Counted from the stretch's first letter, positions 40,529-50,223 are shown. The stretch: 64,000 nucleotides of DNA from Rahnella rivi (GCF_019049655.1 NZ_JAFMOX010000057.1:62001-126000); one strand, 5' to 3'. A program made the numbers and translations. The notes: a model not told the origin generated them from the sequence alone.

Positions 40529-43243
40529 TCAGAACCACTGTTTGAAACGACGGATATAAAGGGTCTTCATGCCCTGCGCCACGCAGCAGTAGGCCAGCAG
40601 CGTACCGGCCAGCCACGGGAAGTATTCCCACGGCAGCGCCTGCAATCCGACAATCGGGCCAAGCGGTGAGAACGGCACGTAAATACCAAATGCCATCACC
40701 AGGCAGGTCATCATCATGACCGGCCAGGCCGCAGTGCTCTGAATGAACGGGATTTTCTGGGTACGCAGCATGTGCACCACCAGCGTCTGTGACAGCAGAC
40801 CTTCGACGAACCAGCCGGACTGGAACAGAGTCTGCATCGATTCGCTGTTGGCGCTGAACACGTACCACATGACCGCAAACGTCGTCATATCGAAAATCGA
40901 GGACGTCGGGCCAATCCACACCATGAAGCGACCAATGTTTTTGGCATCCCACTTACGCGGTTTTTTCAGGAACTCTTTATCGATTTTGTCCCATGGCAGC
41001 GCGAGCTGAGAAATATCGTACATCAGGTTTTGCAGCAGAAGCTGAATCGCCAGCATCGGCAGGAACGGGATAAACGCACTGGCGACCAGCACCGAGAACA
41101 CGTTGCCGAAGTTGGAACTGGCGGTCATGTTCAGGTACTTCATGATGTTGCCGAACGTCTCGCGTCCTTTCAGTACACCCTCTTCCAGCACCATCAGGCT
41201 CTTTTCCAGCAGGATAATATCGGCCGATTCTTTGGCGATATCCGTGCCGCTGTCGACGGAAATCCCGACGTCTGCATCCCGCAGCGCAGGGGCATCGTTG
41301 ATGCCGTCGCCAAGGAAGCCCACCGTGTGGCCGTTGGCCTGCAAGGCTTTCAGCACGCGCGATTTCTGCAACGGCGTCAGTTTGGCAAATACCGTCCGTT
41401 CTTCGGCCAGCTGTTGCAGCGTGGCGTCGTCGAGGCGTTCAATCTGCGGCCCGAGCAGCGGTTCGCCCGGCTCCAGCCCGACCTGACGGCAGATCCGCTG
41501 GGTGACCACCGCGTTATCGCCGGTCAGCACTTTTACGGCCACGCCGATTTCACGCAGCGCCGCAATCGCCGGGCCTGCGGACTCTTTCGGCGGATCGAGG
41601 AAGGTCAGGAACCCACTGATGATCAGGTCATGCTCATCGTCGGTGCCGTACTGTTTTTTCGTTTCTGCCGCAGGAAGGGTGCGGGTGGCGACCAGCAACA
41701 CGCGAAAACCGTCTTTGTTGTAGTCATTCGCCATGGCCAGCAGCGCCTGACGACGGGAATCACTCAGCGCCACAACCTTGCCGTTTTCCTGCATGTGGGT
41801 GGAAATGCTGAGCATCTCTTCCACGGCGCCTTTACACACCAGCAGATGATTTTGCTGCGGATCCTTCACCACAATCGACAAACGACGGCGGATAAAATCG
41901 AACGGCATTTCATCGACTTTGCTGTAGCCCTGCGGTTTGACGAAGCCGGGCGTGGTGTCTGAGAAATAGATCACGGCCTGATCCATCAGGTTTTTGATGC
42001 CGCTCTGATGGAAACTGTTCAGCCACGCCAGTTGCAGCACGGCGTCATTCTTTTGCCCGTGAGTATCCATGTGGTGCTCAAGAATGATTTTGTCCTGCGT
42101 CAGCGTGCCGGTTTTGTCGGTACACAATACGTCCATCGCGCCGAGATTCTGGATAGCGTTCAGACGTTTGACCACCACCTTGCGCTTCGCCATCGCCACG
42201 GCGCCTTTCGCCAGATTGGCGCTGACGATCATCGGCAGCATTTCCGGTGTCAGACCGACCGCGACCGCCACGGCAAACAGCATGGCATCCCACCATTCGC
42301 CTTTCATAATGCCGTTAATGAGGAATACCACCGGCACCATCACCAGCATGAATCGGATCAGCAGCCAGCTGACGCTGTTGACTCCCCGGTCAAACGCTGT
42401 CTGGACGCGGGTGCCGACAATGGCTTTTGCCAGCGAACCGAAATAGGTGCGCGGACCGGTTGCCACCACCACGGCCTGAGCCGTGCCGCTGACCACGTTG
42501 GTACCCATAAAGCAGATGTTCGGGATATCCAGCAGATTCTCGTTTTCCGCCGCAACGTCGCTGGCAGATTTCTGCGCGACGTTGCCGAGCGTGTCATATT
42601 TTTCCACCGGCAGGGCTTCACCGGTCAGTACCGCCTGGCTGATAAACAGATCCCGGGATTCGATCAGCCGCACGTCGGCCGGGATCATGTCCCCGGCGTA
42701 GAGCTGCACGATGTCTCCCACCACCAGTTCGCGCATCGGGATTTCACGCAGTTTGCCCTGCTGCCCGGCCGCATTGCGGCGCAACACGCTGGCGGTGGTG
42801 CGTACCATGGCTTTCAGCGCTTCGGCGGATTTTGCCGAGCGATGCTCCTGCCAGAAACGCACCAGCCCGCTGATGGCAACCATCGCGCTGATGATATAGA
42901 CCGACACCAGATCCGTTTCCTCACCGGCGCGCAGCGGGAACCAGAAATCGGTGAAAAAACTGATGATGGCGAGCACCGCTAACACATAAATAAACGGGTT
43001 GTTGAACGCACGGATCAGCTGGATCAGCGCGTGAGGCGGTTTGTCGTGGGCCACTTCGTTGTAGCCCTGCTTATCCAGACGCTGGGCGGCGGCGGATTCC
43101 GTCAGCCCTTCGCGGGTGGCATTGACGTTAATCAGCGTCACGTCCACGCCGTTTCTGGCTTCCATCGCAGCACGCATGGAAAGCGCCTGCTTTTTTTTGT
43201 CCTGATTTTTCAGGGGAGTTGCTGTTTTGTTTTGTACAGTCAT
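40529..43243 (-). CDS. mgtA: Mg2+-importing P-type ATPase
   Basis: This 904-residue P3B-type ATPase imports Mg2+ under limitation. The phosphorylation site is in LCTDKTGTLTQDK, the TGE loop in AVLTGEALPVEKYD, the hinge in FLGDGINDAPALRDADVG, and membrane helix 4 has VGLTPEMLPMIV. The length fits MgtA/MgtB of enterobacteria (898-908); I use mgtA without excluding mgtB. I start at ATG 43243 with AGGAG 8 bases before it. In enterobacteria mgtA is driven by PhoP and by a Mg2+-sensing leader; the noncoding leader here is long, but I could not prove those elements. Confidence 0.94.
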   Translation of the reverse strand: MTVQNKTATPLKNQDKKKQALSMRAAMEARNGVDVTLINVNATREGLTESAAAQRLDKQGYNEVAHDKPPHALIQLIRAFNNPFIYVLAVLAIISFFTDFWFPLRAGEETDLVSVYIISAMVAISGLVRFWQEHRSAKSAEALKAMVRTTASVLRRNAAGQQGKLREIPMRELVVGDIVQLYAGDMIPADVRLIESRDLFISQAVLTGEALPVEKYDTLGNVAQKSASDVAAENENLLDIPNICFMGTNVVSGTAQAVVVATGPRTYFGSLAKAIVGTRVQTAFDRGVNSVSWLLIRFMLVMVPVVFLINGIMKGEWWDAMLFAVAVAVGLTPEMLPMIVSANLAKGAVAMAKRKVVVKRLNAIQNLGAMDVLCTDKTGTLTQDKIILEHHMDTHGQKNDAVLQLAWLNSFHQSGIKNLMDQAVIYFSDTTPGFVKPQGYSKVDEMPFDFIRRRLSIVVKDPQQNHLLVCKGAVEEMLSISTHMQENGKVVALSDSRRQALLAMANDYNKDGFRVLLVATRTLPAAETKKQYGTDDEHDLIISGFLTFLDPPKESAGPAIAALREIGVAVKVLTGDNAVVTQRICRQVGLEPGEPLLGPQIERLDDATLQQLAEERTVFAKLTPLQKSRVLKALQANGHTVGFLGDGINDAPALRDADVGISVDSGTDIAKESADIILLEKSLMVLEEGVLKGRETFGNIMKYLNMTASSNFGNVFSVLVASAFIPFLPMLAIQLLLQNLMYDISQLALPWDKIDKEFLKKPRKWDAKNIGRFMVWIGPTSSIFDMTTFAVMWYVFSANSESMQTLFQSGWFVEGLLSQTLVVHMLRTQKIPFIQSTAAWPVMMMTCLVMAFGIYVPFSPLGPIVGLQALPWEYFPWLAGTLLAYCCVAQGMKTLYIRRFKQWF

Positions 43244-43546
43244 GGTGGTGCTCCTGTCGCCGGTAACGCGTCCGTTGTATGGCTGTCTTATATTTCGGGC
43301 AGCCGAAAACATTCGCGTTATTTAAGCGATCGGTGTTTACGTCTTTATTGCACAAGATCTCCCGCCGTTTATTATTTCTCTTACGTTGAGAAAGAAAATA
43401 AACAGAGTGAAATCGATAATGAGTCTTTTATTTCGGCATGACTTCGCCGTTCTCTTTATTCATTCCATAAAGGAAAATAATAAAAAGACGTCGCGGTCAG
43501 GCGTCAATAAGGACGAAATTCAGCGCAGCAGATGCCACGGGCTGAA
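43244..43546 (-). promoter_or_regulatory. mgtA upstream region/leader
   Basis: These 303 bases contain no supported gene. A perfect 6-bp hairpin TTTCGG-GCAG-CCGAAA lies at 43293-43308, about 50 bases before the mgtA start. The part beyond 43330 is AT-rich and should hold the promoter. I looked for a PhoP box (two GTTTA half-sites 5 bases apart) and found only single half-sites, so PhoP control is expected from the family but not shown. Confidence 0.4.
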
Positions 43547-43792
43547 TCAGGCGGGGGAAAGCCGACTTTGAGGTTCTTCGTTGTCAGAAAAAACACAACG
43601 CTGCTCCAGCTGGCCGGTCACGGGACTGACGCGCCAGGTGGTCACAGAGTGATTCATTCTGTTGATTTTAGAAGAAAAAAGAGATGACGAGTTTTTATTG
43701 CGGGCAGCCAGCGTCCTGTCGCGAGACGGGCGGACACGCAAAGTGGATGTCAGCGTTTTGACATCAGCAAAAAAGGAGAATTTGAACTTCAT
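43547..43792 (-). CDS. Small protein of unknown function
   Basis: An 81-residue reading frame starts behind a good GAGGTG ribosome-binding site with 7-base spacing. The N-terminal half is basic and Ser/Arg-rich (TSTLRVRPSRDRTLAARNKN); the C-terminal part reads TTWRVSPVTGQLEQRCVFSD. No membrane helix or clear export signal is visible. I do not recognise a family. It stands alone between the mgtA promoter region and the pectin operon. Confidence 0.45.
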   Translation of the reverse strand: MKFKFSFFADVKTLTSTLRVRPSRDRTLAARNKNSSSLFSSKINRMNHSVTTWRVSPVTGQLEQRCVFSDNEEPQSRLSPA

Positions 43793-43872
43793 AACACACC
43801 TCGGGACCGTGACCTTCAGGTTGAGGTGGGATTACACGAGAGCATCAGGCTCTAGCGAGGCACACCCAAACG

Positions 43873-43897
43873 ATGAAATGATCACAATCGATTTCAT
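43873..43897. promoter_or_regulatory. Inverted repeat, possible operator
   Basis: ATGAAAT and ATTTCAT are arranged as a perfect inverted repeat with an 11-base spacer that is itself partly symmetric (GATC...ATCG). It lies 80 bases upstream of the 81-residue frame, where a promoter would be. It does not fit KdgR (spacer too long). Confidence 0.35.
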
Positions 43898-44084
43898 GTT
43901 TAATATTCCGGCGGGCTATATCAGCGTCGTCCGGTGAGTTTCGCAATACTGTGTCCATTAGTCTCTTATGTATTAGTGGATAAAGGCCGCTACTTCTGGC
44001 TCGTGCAATTTACCCATGCCGTATATTATTGTCAACCCGCAAAAGCAGTTTAAAATGTTTCGTTTATATTTCAGTGAGGAAATA

Positions 44085-44108
44085 GCCGGTCAGCCATCAC
44101 TGACCGGC
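44085..44108 (-). terminator. Terminator hairpin of the pectin operon
   Basis: A perfect 9-bp stem GCCGGTCAG/CTGACCGGC with a 6-base loop lies 32 bases beyond the kdgM stop. On the minus strand it is followed by TATTTCC. Confidence 0.7.
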
Positions 44109-44139
44109 AAGAAGTCTGTCACACCCTGATCAAGAGATA

Positions 44140-44820
44140 TCAGAAATTATATTGGATCCCCAAACGGAAACGGGTTTGTCTTTCGTCCGTGGTTTTTCTC
44201 ACCGACACATCACCGATTTGTGCATAAGGCGTCCATTGCTTATTAATATTATAAGCCACTTTTAAATCCTGCTCATAATCCCACTTGTCATTGTCATACA
44301 GAATCTGATCGCTGTGTTTATAAATATAGTTATATTCGAAACGCCAGTCGGCAAGACGATAACCCAACCAGATTTCGCCACGGTTTGTTTTGCGGTCTTC
44401 GGTATTCTCTTTGGTATAACGGGTATATTCGTAACGATAGCGGGCATTGAAATAGATGCCGCTGTCGAAGGTATATCCGGCGGTTAAAAACGGCTTATAG
44501 ATACTGTTGTCCGAACTGGATTCCAGGGTAAAACCGGGTTGCAGGAAAAACGCCGGTGTCACTTTATACTGATAGCTGATGGTGCTTTCAGTGCCGTTAT
44601 CTACCAGATTATTAAAGGGTTTATTCGGGTTATCGCCGCCGGATTTCCACTTGGCTTCCAGTGAAAAACCAAAGCCATTGGCAAACCGGTGAGACACCAT
44701 GGCCCGGTCTTTATGTTGTTTACTGTCGTCCAGCCATTCGTGGCGAAGATCAATAGTGACAGCCTGACTACCGGCGCTGGCCAGCAGCAGACCGCAGAGC
44801 AGCAGTCTGTTATTTTTCAT
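44140..44820 (-). CDS. kdgM: KdgM-family oligogalacturonate-specific porin
   Basis: This 226-residue outer-membrane porin has a signal peptide (RLLLCGLLLASAGSQA-VTID). The mature N-terminus VTIDLRHEWLDDSKQHKDRA is typical of KdgM, and it ends in the aromatic strand FRLGIQYNF required for barrel assembly. Several Arg/Lys-rich strands (FNARYRYEYTRYTKENTEDR) suit passage of acidic oligogalacturonides. It is the last gene of the togT-pelX-kdgM operon, so outer-membrane entry, cleavage and inner-membrane uptake are encoded together. Confidence 0.92.
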   Translation of the reverse strand: MKNNRLLLCGLLLASAGSQAVTIDLRHEWLDDSKQHKDRAMVSHRFANGFGFSLEAKWKSGGDNPNKPFNNLVDNGTESTISYQYKVTPAFFLQPGFTLESSSDNSIYKPFLTAGYTFDSGIYFNARYRYEYTRYTKENTEDRKTNRGEIWLGYRLADWRFEYNYIYKHSDQILYDNDKWDYEQDLKVAYNINKQWTPYAQIGDVSVRKTTDERQTRFRLGIQYNF

Positions 44821-44895
44821 GTTGTTATTAATCCCAGAGATATTGAGTAGTATTTTTATGTTTGTATTTACGACACGTACTTATTCTGACTTCTT

Positions 44896-47076
44896 TTATT
44901 TCTTTTCTAAAAAATGCTGATAATTAAAGGCGCCGTCCGCATGACGGGTTACAGGCTCAGGCAGTTTCAGCGAGAGATAATTATCTGGTGTGATGATTTC
45001 CCCTGCCCTGTTTACGCTGTGATGACCGGTGTAGAAATAATTACTGTCGTCGACATTGCCGCTCACCGCATCGTCATACTTGCCGGGCGTGGTGCGCAGT
45101 GACAGGTTATCTCTGAAGCTTCCCTGCTTGTCCGCCGTGGTGTAGGGCGAAGGACGGAACAGGAAATTGAAGCGTTTGTTGTCCACCGCGCGGTTGCTTT
45201 CAATCACCAGCGCACCCGGATTGAAGTTGTCGGTAAAGCCGTCCATGCCGTTTTCGACTGCCACGTTATGGCGGACAACGTGTGCCACCGGTAACCCTTC
45301 GCCACCCAGTTTGAAACCGTTGCTGCCGTTGTGCACAGACAGGCTGTTTTCGATGGTCACGCTGCCGTTCGGGCCGTCCTCAATTTTGTTGAACAGGTCA
45401 AAGCCGTCGTCAATGTTGTCATGGGAATAACAATTCACCAGCCGGTTGCCCTCGCCCACGCGCATTTTCACCGCAAATCCGTCAGCATTTTTACGCCCCG
45501 GATCCTGATTCCCCCAGGATTCAGAATTGCTGATCAGGTTATGGCTGGCCCAGAGTGCCCGCCCGATGCCGTCCGGCGAAGCCACCCAGATGCCGGTGTC
45601 ATCGGCATGGTGGGCCTTGATCCGGTCGAGATGGTTATAGCTGCCGGCGATATGGAAGCTTTTACCGGTGACGGTAATCCCCTGCACGTTCCAGTAGCTG
45701 GCTTCCAGTTTCAGCCCGCTGAACACCACGTTATCGCCCTGCGCACGCAGCGTTTTCATGGCTTTTTCCGTGCCGCTGGCGGTAGCCGGGATGACGCTGG
45801 CCGGATATTCGCCGTCTGCCAGCCACAGCGTACCGCCTGGTGCTAACAAATTGACCGCACTGGAGAAATCCAGCGGATGTGCACGTGAACCGTCACTGCC
45901 CGCCACGCCCTGCGGCGAGACATAAAGTTCATCAGGATTATTCACCAGCGCCATACTGACCGGGAATTCCTGCGTGAGCGGCTGGCCGTTATCCGGTGTA
46001 AAGGTCACGCTGAGGGCGGTTGAGGGCTTATCGGCATGAAAAGGTAGGCTGATGATTTCTCCGCCCCGCACCGTTTTCTGGCGCAGCAAAGGTTTTTTCT
46101 CCTGCGTAATCTGCAACTGACCGTCGCCGTTGGTGCGCAGCTGGAAGACACCGTCACGACGGGCCATCACCGGTGAAGACATCACCTCAATGCGCGCTTT
46201 AAGTGACGGCGTCACGTAAGGCGCGGAAGGCAAGGTCTGCGCGGCGGACAGCGTCAGCGTGGCGTGATTCACGGTGATGCTGGCATTGCGCGAGGCGAAG
46301 AAGCCGACGTAGTACCCGGTTTTATCAAGTTGGGTGATGCGGTCGGCACCTTCAACCGTGCGGGTGGTCCACTGGTCGCTGCCCTGCGGGGCATAAGCGA
46401 CCTCAAAACCCGAATCCGTACGTGTCAGGCGCAGCGAGAAATGCGCAGGCGTGTTCAGCGGATGATAGCTTTCACGCACCATGCCAATTCCGGTATTGCC
46501 CCAGGGTTGCTGCACGCCCTGCCGGGCGAGAAGTGCCACCACCGGCGGTTTATCGCCTGTCGCCATGACGCTGTTCATCACCATATTGGAGGCGGCCGGT
46601 AACTCCTCGATGCCCGGTTTAGTGACCGGTTCACGGGGGTTGCCGAGAATGTCGCGTACCAGTAACCCCGCGCCTTCCTGGCCCGCCGGTTTCGCACCGT
46701 TTTCAGGGCCAAACTGATTGAGCGTAATGTCTGCTTCCAGCCGGAAATTCGCCTGTGCCGGTAAGCGGGTGTAGAAATAGGTCAGCCCGTCGTGGCTGTT
46801 GCCCACTTTGCCGCCACGGCTTTCCAGGGTAAATGGCGTGGTCAGCAAGATGCCGTCTGACGGGATGGTTTTTCCGTCGGCCAGACGGGTTTCATTCATG
46901 CCGATTTTTTCCGGCAATACGTTGGTGGCAAAATTGATATCGGTAGACTGACCAAACGTGATGCTGTGCCAGACCAGTTTGCTGGCATCAGGCAATGCAG
47001 CGGCCATGCCTTGTGCGCTTGCTGCGAGAGTCAGCGCGACAATAAACAGATGTCGTTCCCACATAGTCGTTCTCAT
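44896..47076 (-). CDS. pelX: Exopolygalacturonate lyase, PL9 family (PelX-like)
   Basis: This protein of 726 residues has a signal peptide (HLFIVALTLAASAQGMAAA). The first half is a beta-rich region with sugar-binding character. The second half, from about residue 380, is the parallel beta-helix of family 9 pectate lyases (ELYVSPQGVAGSDGSRAHPL, KNADGFAVKMRVGEGN, DNIDDGFDLFNKIEDG, NGSNGFKLGGEG), with the Asp and Lys positions expected for Ca2+ binding and proton abstraction. The length matches Dickeya PelX (about 730 residues), a periplasmic exo-lyase releasing unsaturated digalacturonate. It probably cleaves oligomers brought in by KdgM. ATG 47064 is an alternative start. Confidence 0.9.
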   Translation of the reverse strand: MRTTMWERHLFIVALTLAASAQGMAAALPDASKLVWHSITFGQSTDINFATNVLPEKIGMNETRLADGKTIPSDGILLTTPFTLESRGGKVGNSHDGLTYFYTRLPAQANFRLEADITLNQFGPENGAKPAGQEGAGLLVRDILGNPREPVTKPGIEELPAASNMVMNSVMATGDKPPVVALLARQGVQQPWGNTGIGMVRESYHPLNTPAHFSLRLTRTDSGFEVAYAPQGSDQWTTRTVEGADRITQLDKTGYYVGFFASRNASITVNHATLTLSAAQTLPSAPYVTPSLKARIEVMSSPVMARRDGVFQLRTNGDGQLQITQEKKPLLRQKTVRGGEIISLPFHADKPSTALSVTFTPDNGQPLTQEFPVSMALVNNPDELYVSPQGVAGSDGSRAHPLDFSSAVNLLAPGGTLWLADGEYPASVIPATASGTEKAMKTLRAQGDNVVFSGLKLEASYWNVQGITVTGKSFHIAGSYNHLDRIKAHHADDTGIWVASPDGIGRALWASHNLISNSESWGNQDPGRKNADGFAVKMRVGEGNRLVNCYSHDNIDDGFDLFNKIEDGPNGSVTIENSLSVHNGSNGFKLGGEGLPVAHVVRHNVAVENGMDGFTDNFNPGALVIESNRAVDNKRFNFLFRPSPYTTADKQGSFRDNLSLRTTPGKYDDAVSGNVDDSNYFYTGHHSVNRAGEIITPDNYLSLKLPEPVTRHADGAFNYQHFLEKK

Positions 47077-47160
47077 CCTAAAAACGTAAGGCGTCGCTGG
47101 CCGGATTTCCCGGCCAGTCGGTAAGGTGATTGATTCAATCTGCGTGGTAAAACTGAGGTA

Positions 47161-48726
47161 TTACGGGTGTTGCGTGGTGCTCACCATCGGTTTCGGATCG
47201 GTTAACTCAACGGCGGGCGTATCGAAGATTTTGCGGCACACTTCACTGTTGCCCCAGCATTGTTCATACGGATAACCAATCAGGTTTTCCATCACCAGGC
47301 GAACGTCCGGCTGAATATCGCTGATTTCGCCGCCTGCTTTGATGCGCGCCACTTCGCCCAACACCACCAGGTGCGTTTTGCGGTTAAGTTTCATCTGATT
47401 ACTGAACACCATTGCCATCAGTGCCAGCGCAATGACCCCGATACAGAACACCAGCGCAATTGCCGTTACGGCACTTTCCGGCTGGGTGTGAGATTTGGAC
47501 TGGAAGCCGTAGAAGCTGAGGATAGCGCCCATCACGAAGACGATCACCGAACGCATCAGCTTGCCGGAGAACGTCATCGCACCGGCATAAATACCTTCGC
47601 GACGTCTGCCTGTGAAGGCTTCGTCAATGTCGGCCAGGAAGGTGTACACCGTCCACGGGATGTAATACACACCGCCGGTCCCGATACCGAAAATCACGGT
47701 AATGGTCAACATGGCGACCGTGGCGTACTGCTGCGGCAGGTGCATAAAGTGCAGCAGGCTGTAACAGGCGACCGAGAACACCACAATGCCCAGCGCCAGA
47801 ATGTAAGGCTTGCTGAAGCCGTGCTTCACACAGATGCCGATGAAAATGGCGGTGGAGAACAGTTGCAGAATAGAGTTCAGGCTGCTCAGCCCGGCCACCA
47901 TGGTCGGGTCATATTGCAGAACGAAAATGATGAAATACGTGAAGACCGATGCGAACAGCCATTCCGCCCCAAAGCCGCACAGGTACATGCCCAGATGTTT
48001 ACGGAACACGCGCAGGTGGAAGGTGGATTTCATGTCGCGAAGCAGCGTGAGCATGGTTTTGCCCAGCGTCATTTTCTTCTCATCCACCGGCGTGGTTTCT
48101 TCAACCGGACGCTCCCAGGAGGAGAGATACAACATGCCGATCGCCACACATAAGATCACACCGTAAGTCAGGGCCGTGAAAAAGAACGGCTCGGCGGAGT
48201 CTTTGCCGTAGATCAGAATGAACTGACCAGGAATGAACGCGGCGAGGAAGTTAGCCACTTTACCGAAGATCGCTTTGTAGCCGGTCAGCTTGGAGCGCGC
48301 GGAGAAGTCAGTGGTCATTTCCGTGGCGAGGGTTTCGTAAGGCACCATCACCGAGGTGTAAATCAGCTCGAACACCACGTAAGTCGAAAGGTAATACCAG
48401 AAGCCGAAGCCTTCCACCCACAGCAGCGGGTAGAACATCATCAGCGGGATGCCCAGTAAAATGAAGAAGCGACGGCGGCCAAAACGTTTGCCGAGGCGCG
48501 TTTTGCCAAAGTTATCGGAAAGATAACCCATCAGCGGGTTGCTGATCGCATCGATGATGCTGGCGACCGAGAAGATGGCCGAAGCTTGTAACAACGTCAG
48601 GCCACAAAAGGTCGTGTAGAAGTACAGCAGCCAGATACCGGCAATGGCCAGCGCGCCGCTGCCCAACAGGTTGCCGCCACCGTAGGCCAGCTGATGTCTG
48701 AATAAAATTGGTTTTTCTGCGTTCAT
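47161..48726 (-). CDS. togT: GPH-family sugar:cation symporter, TogT-like
   Basis: This 521-residue inner-membrane transporter has 12 predicted helices. GPH-family features are visible: LAYGGGNLLGSGALAIAGIW at the N-terminus, ISNPLMGYLSDNFGKTRLGK and RFGRRRFFILLGIPL in the first half. Dickeya TogT imports small oligogalacturonides as an alternative to the TogMNAB ABC system. As the first gene of an operon with a PL9 lyase and KdgM, it most likely imports the digalacturonate released in the periplasm. A perfect CRP site lies 95 bases upstream of the start. Confidence 0.88.
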   Translation of the reverse strand: MNAEKPILFRHQLAYGGGNLLGSGALAIAGIWLLYFYTTFCGLTLLQASAIFSVASIIDAISNPLMGYLSDNFGKTRLGKRFGRRRFFILLGIPLMMFYPLLWVEGFGFWYYLSTYVVFELIYTSVMVPYETLATEMTTDFSARSKLTGYKAIFGKVANFLAAFIPGQFILIYGKDSAEPFFFTALTYGVILCVAIGMLYLSSWERPVEETTPVDEKKMTLGKTMLTLLRDMKSTFHLRVFRKHLGMYLCGFGAEWLFASVFTYFIIFVLQYDPTMVAGLSSLNSILQLFSTAIFIGICVKHGFSKPYILALGIVVFSVACYSLLHFMHLPQQYATVAMLTITVIFGIGTGGVYYIPWTVYTFLADIDEAFTGRRREGIYAGAMTFSGKLMRSVIVFVMGAILSFYGFQSKSHTQPESAVTAIALVFCIGVIALALMAMVFSNQMKLNRKTHLVVLGEVARIKAGGEISDIQPDVRLVMENLIGYPYEQCWGNSEVCRKIFDTPAVELTDPKPMVSTTQHP

Positions 48727-48820
48727 CGTGTTTCCCGCCCAGAGAGATATTTTATATTTATGAACCGGTGTTTTGTTTTTTTAGAGATATCGTTTTATAT
48801 AGGCGAGCATGATGAATAGA

Positions 48821-48836
48821 TGTGAATTAGTTCACA
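48821..48836. promoter_or_regulatory. CRP (cAMP receptor protein) binding site
   Basis: TGTGAATTAGTTCACA is an exact match to the CRP consensus TGTGA-N6-TCACA. It is placed 95-110 bases upstream of togT, suitable for activation of the pectin operon when glucose is absent. Confidence 0.85.
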
Positions 48837-48928
48837 TTTGATATACCAGACGAAGGGAAGAACGTGGATTTTGCGATGCAGTTATCATTCTTCTCCATAA
48901 ATAACACACATTTGGCGCGATTATTTAC

Positions 48929-48944
48929 GTTGAATTAATTCACA
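48929..48944. promoter_or_regulatory. Weaker CRP-like site
   Basis: GTTGA-N6-TCACA keeps one perfect half of the CRP consensus and lies 108 bases from the perfect site. The 369 bases between togT and the VirK-type gene hold no supported gene. Confidence 0.4.
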
Positions 48945-49095
48945 GTTGAATGATTTCAGACAGGCAGCCTGCGGTGAAATACCGTGAGGGTTCATCACCT
49001 TACAGGCATGTCATACGGCAGGTTTTTTAAGAGGAAAGGCCAATCCCTGGCCCTGGTGCTTGCTACAGCGAGTGATTCAAAAGAGGCGCAAAGGT

Positions 49096-50079
49096 TCAGG
49101 CCTTCAGCAATGACGCTGTGCTTTCCTGTAATTCATCGAGCAATGTGTAACGTTTACGGTATTCAGAACGCTTTTTGCTGGGTAACTCTTCCATGGTTTT
49201 GCGCGGCAGCGTCAGCGGAACGTCATATAAGGAAGAAGAATATGGCGTGGCGCTGATGGAATCCCAGAATTCGTTATAGCTGGCGACGAATACGTTCTTT
49301 TTACGGTGACGGTAACGCAGGCTGCGGAAAACATGGCCGGTGTCGCTGACCGCCAGGATCCGCTGTACGCCGGTGTGTGCGGCAATGCGTTGCAGGCTTT
49401 CCAGCAGCAGACGTTTCGGGAACAGCCCGTAGCAGGATTTGGTCGCCTGTTTGATCACCTCATGCGGCGTCGAGCGGTGCGCTCCCTGGAATCCCCCCAC
49501 GATTATCGTCAGGCCTTCAGGGCGTTGCACAACGCTGAACGTCAGCGCGGCCAGCAGCGTTTCTTCCATATACAGGAACATGTTCGCCTCGCCTTCCCGC
49601 TCGGATTTACCGATCGATCCCAGCATGACCCTGAAGGTTTCACCGTCTTTGCCGGTGAACTGTGTGACGGTGTCACCGTTTGCGCTGAGGAAGGTGTTGC
49701 GCAGCGGCGCGCTTTCAATGTTACTGACGAAGGCGTAGTGATCAACCAGCGCAGACGCGCGTCCGGCGGACGGCAACCCGAGGTGCAGATAGGGTTTGTG
49801 GATTTTGCTCGGTAATTTGGTCTGAACGGTGAACGCCTCCTGCCAGACCGGTTCGGCGGCCATCTTGTTAAGGACTTTCAAGGTATCCAGCGGATGCAGC
49901 AACGTGCGGACGGCGTATTTGACACGGAACATCCGGTCGCGCCACAGGTTATCCGGTACACAGGCACCGCTCAGCAAATCCATGAACAGACTGAATCCGC
50001 TGACTTTTTTGTTAAGAGTAGGGTCAGTGGACTGGGGTCCGCTGAGGGATTCGATGTCGTTAAGTGGTGAGTGTTCCAT
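49096..50079 (-). CDS. VirK/YbjX family protein (DUF535)
   Basis: This 327-residue cytoplasmic protein belongs to the VirK/YbjX group: RVKYAVRTLLHPLDTLKVLN, LIIVGGFQGAHRST followed by PHEVIKQATKSCYGLFPKRL, and KKNVFVASYNEFWDSI are characteristic. Homologues in Shigella and Salmonella contribute to virulence-protein export or to resistance to antimicrobial peptides, usually under PhoP control; the biochemical activity is unknown. It appears monocistronic. Confidence 0.87.
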   Translation of the reverse strand: MEHSPLNDIESLSGPQSTDPTLNKKVSGFSLFMDLLSGACVPDNLWRDRMFRVKYAVRTLLHPLDTLKVLNKMAAEPVWQEAFTVQTKLPSKIHKPYLHLGLPSAGRASALVDHYAFVSNIESAPLRNTFLSANGDTVTQFTGKDGETFRVMLGSIGKSEREGEANMFLYMEETLLAALTFSVVQRPEGLTIIVGGFQGAHRSTPHEVIKQATKSCYGLFPKRLLLESLQRIAAHTGVQRILAVSDTGHVFRSLRYRHRKKNVFVASYNEFWDSISATPYSSSLYDVPLTLPRKTMEELPSKKRSEYRKRYTLLDELQESTASLLKA

Positions 50080-50223
50080 GACTTATTTCCGCTGCCTGAA
50101 ATAATCACGGTATCACCCGATTTTTAAACAACTTTACAACGCTTCCTTAAAGAAAACCGCGCCCGACCGGTAGATGAATCCTGTTGAGGCGCCGTTTACA
50201 TTATCTTTACGTAAGGGGGAGAA

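Noticed and set aside
42008..42982. Long open frame antisense to mgtA (324 codons)
   Set aside because: It mirrors the codon pattern of mgtA, is rich in His, Arg and Gln as antisense frames of GC-rich genes are, and has no ribosome-binding site.
43244..43546. PhoP box and MgtL-type leader peptide upstream of mgtA
   Set aside because: Only single GTTTA half-sites and no convincing leader frame with Pro codons were found.
47260..48153. Long open frame antisense to togT (297 codons)
   Set aside because: Antisense shadow of a clearly recognised transporter gene, with His/Gln/Arg-rich composition and no family resemblance.
48740..48790. KdgR box upstream of togT
   Set aside because: The AT-rich stretch with TTTATGAACC resembles half of a KdgR site, but the second half does not match.
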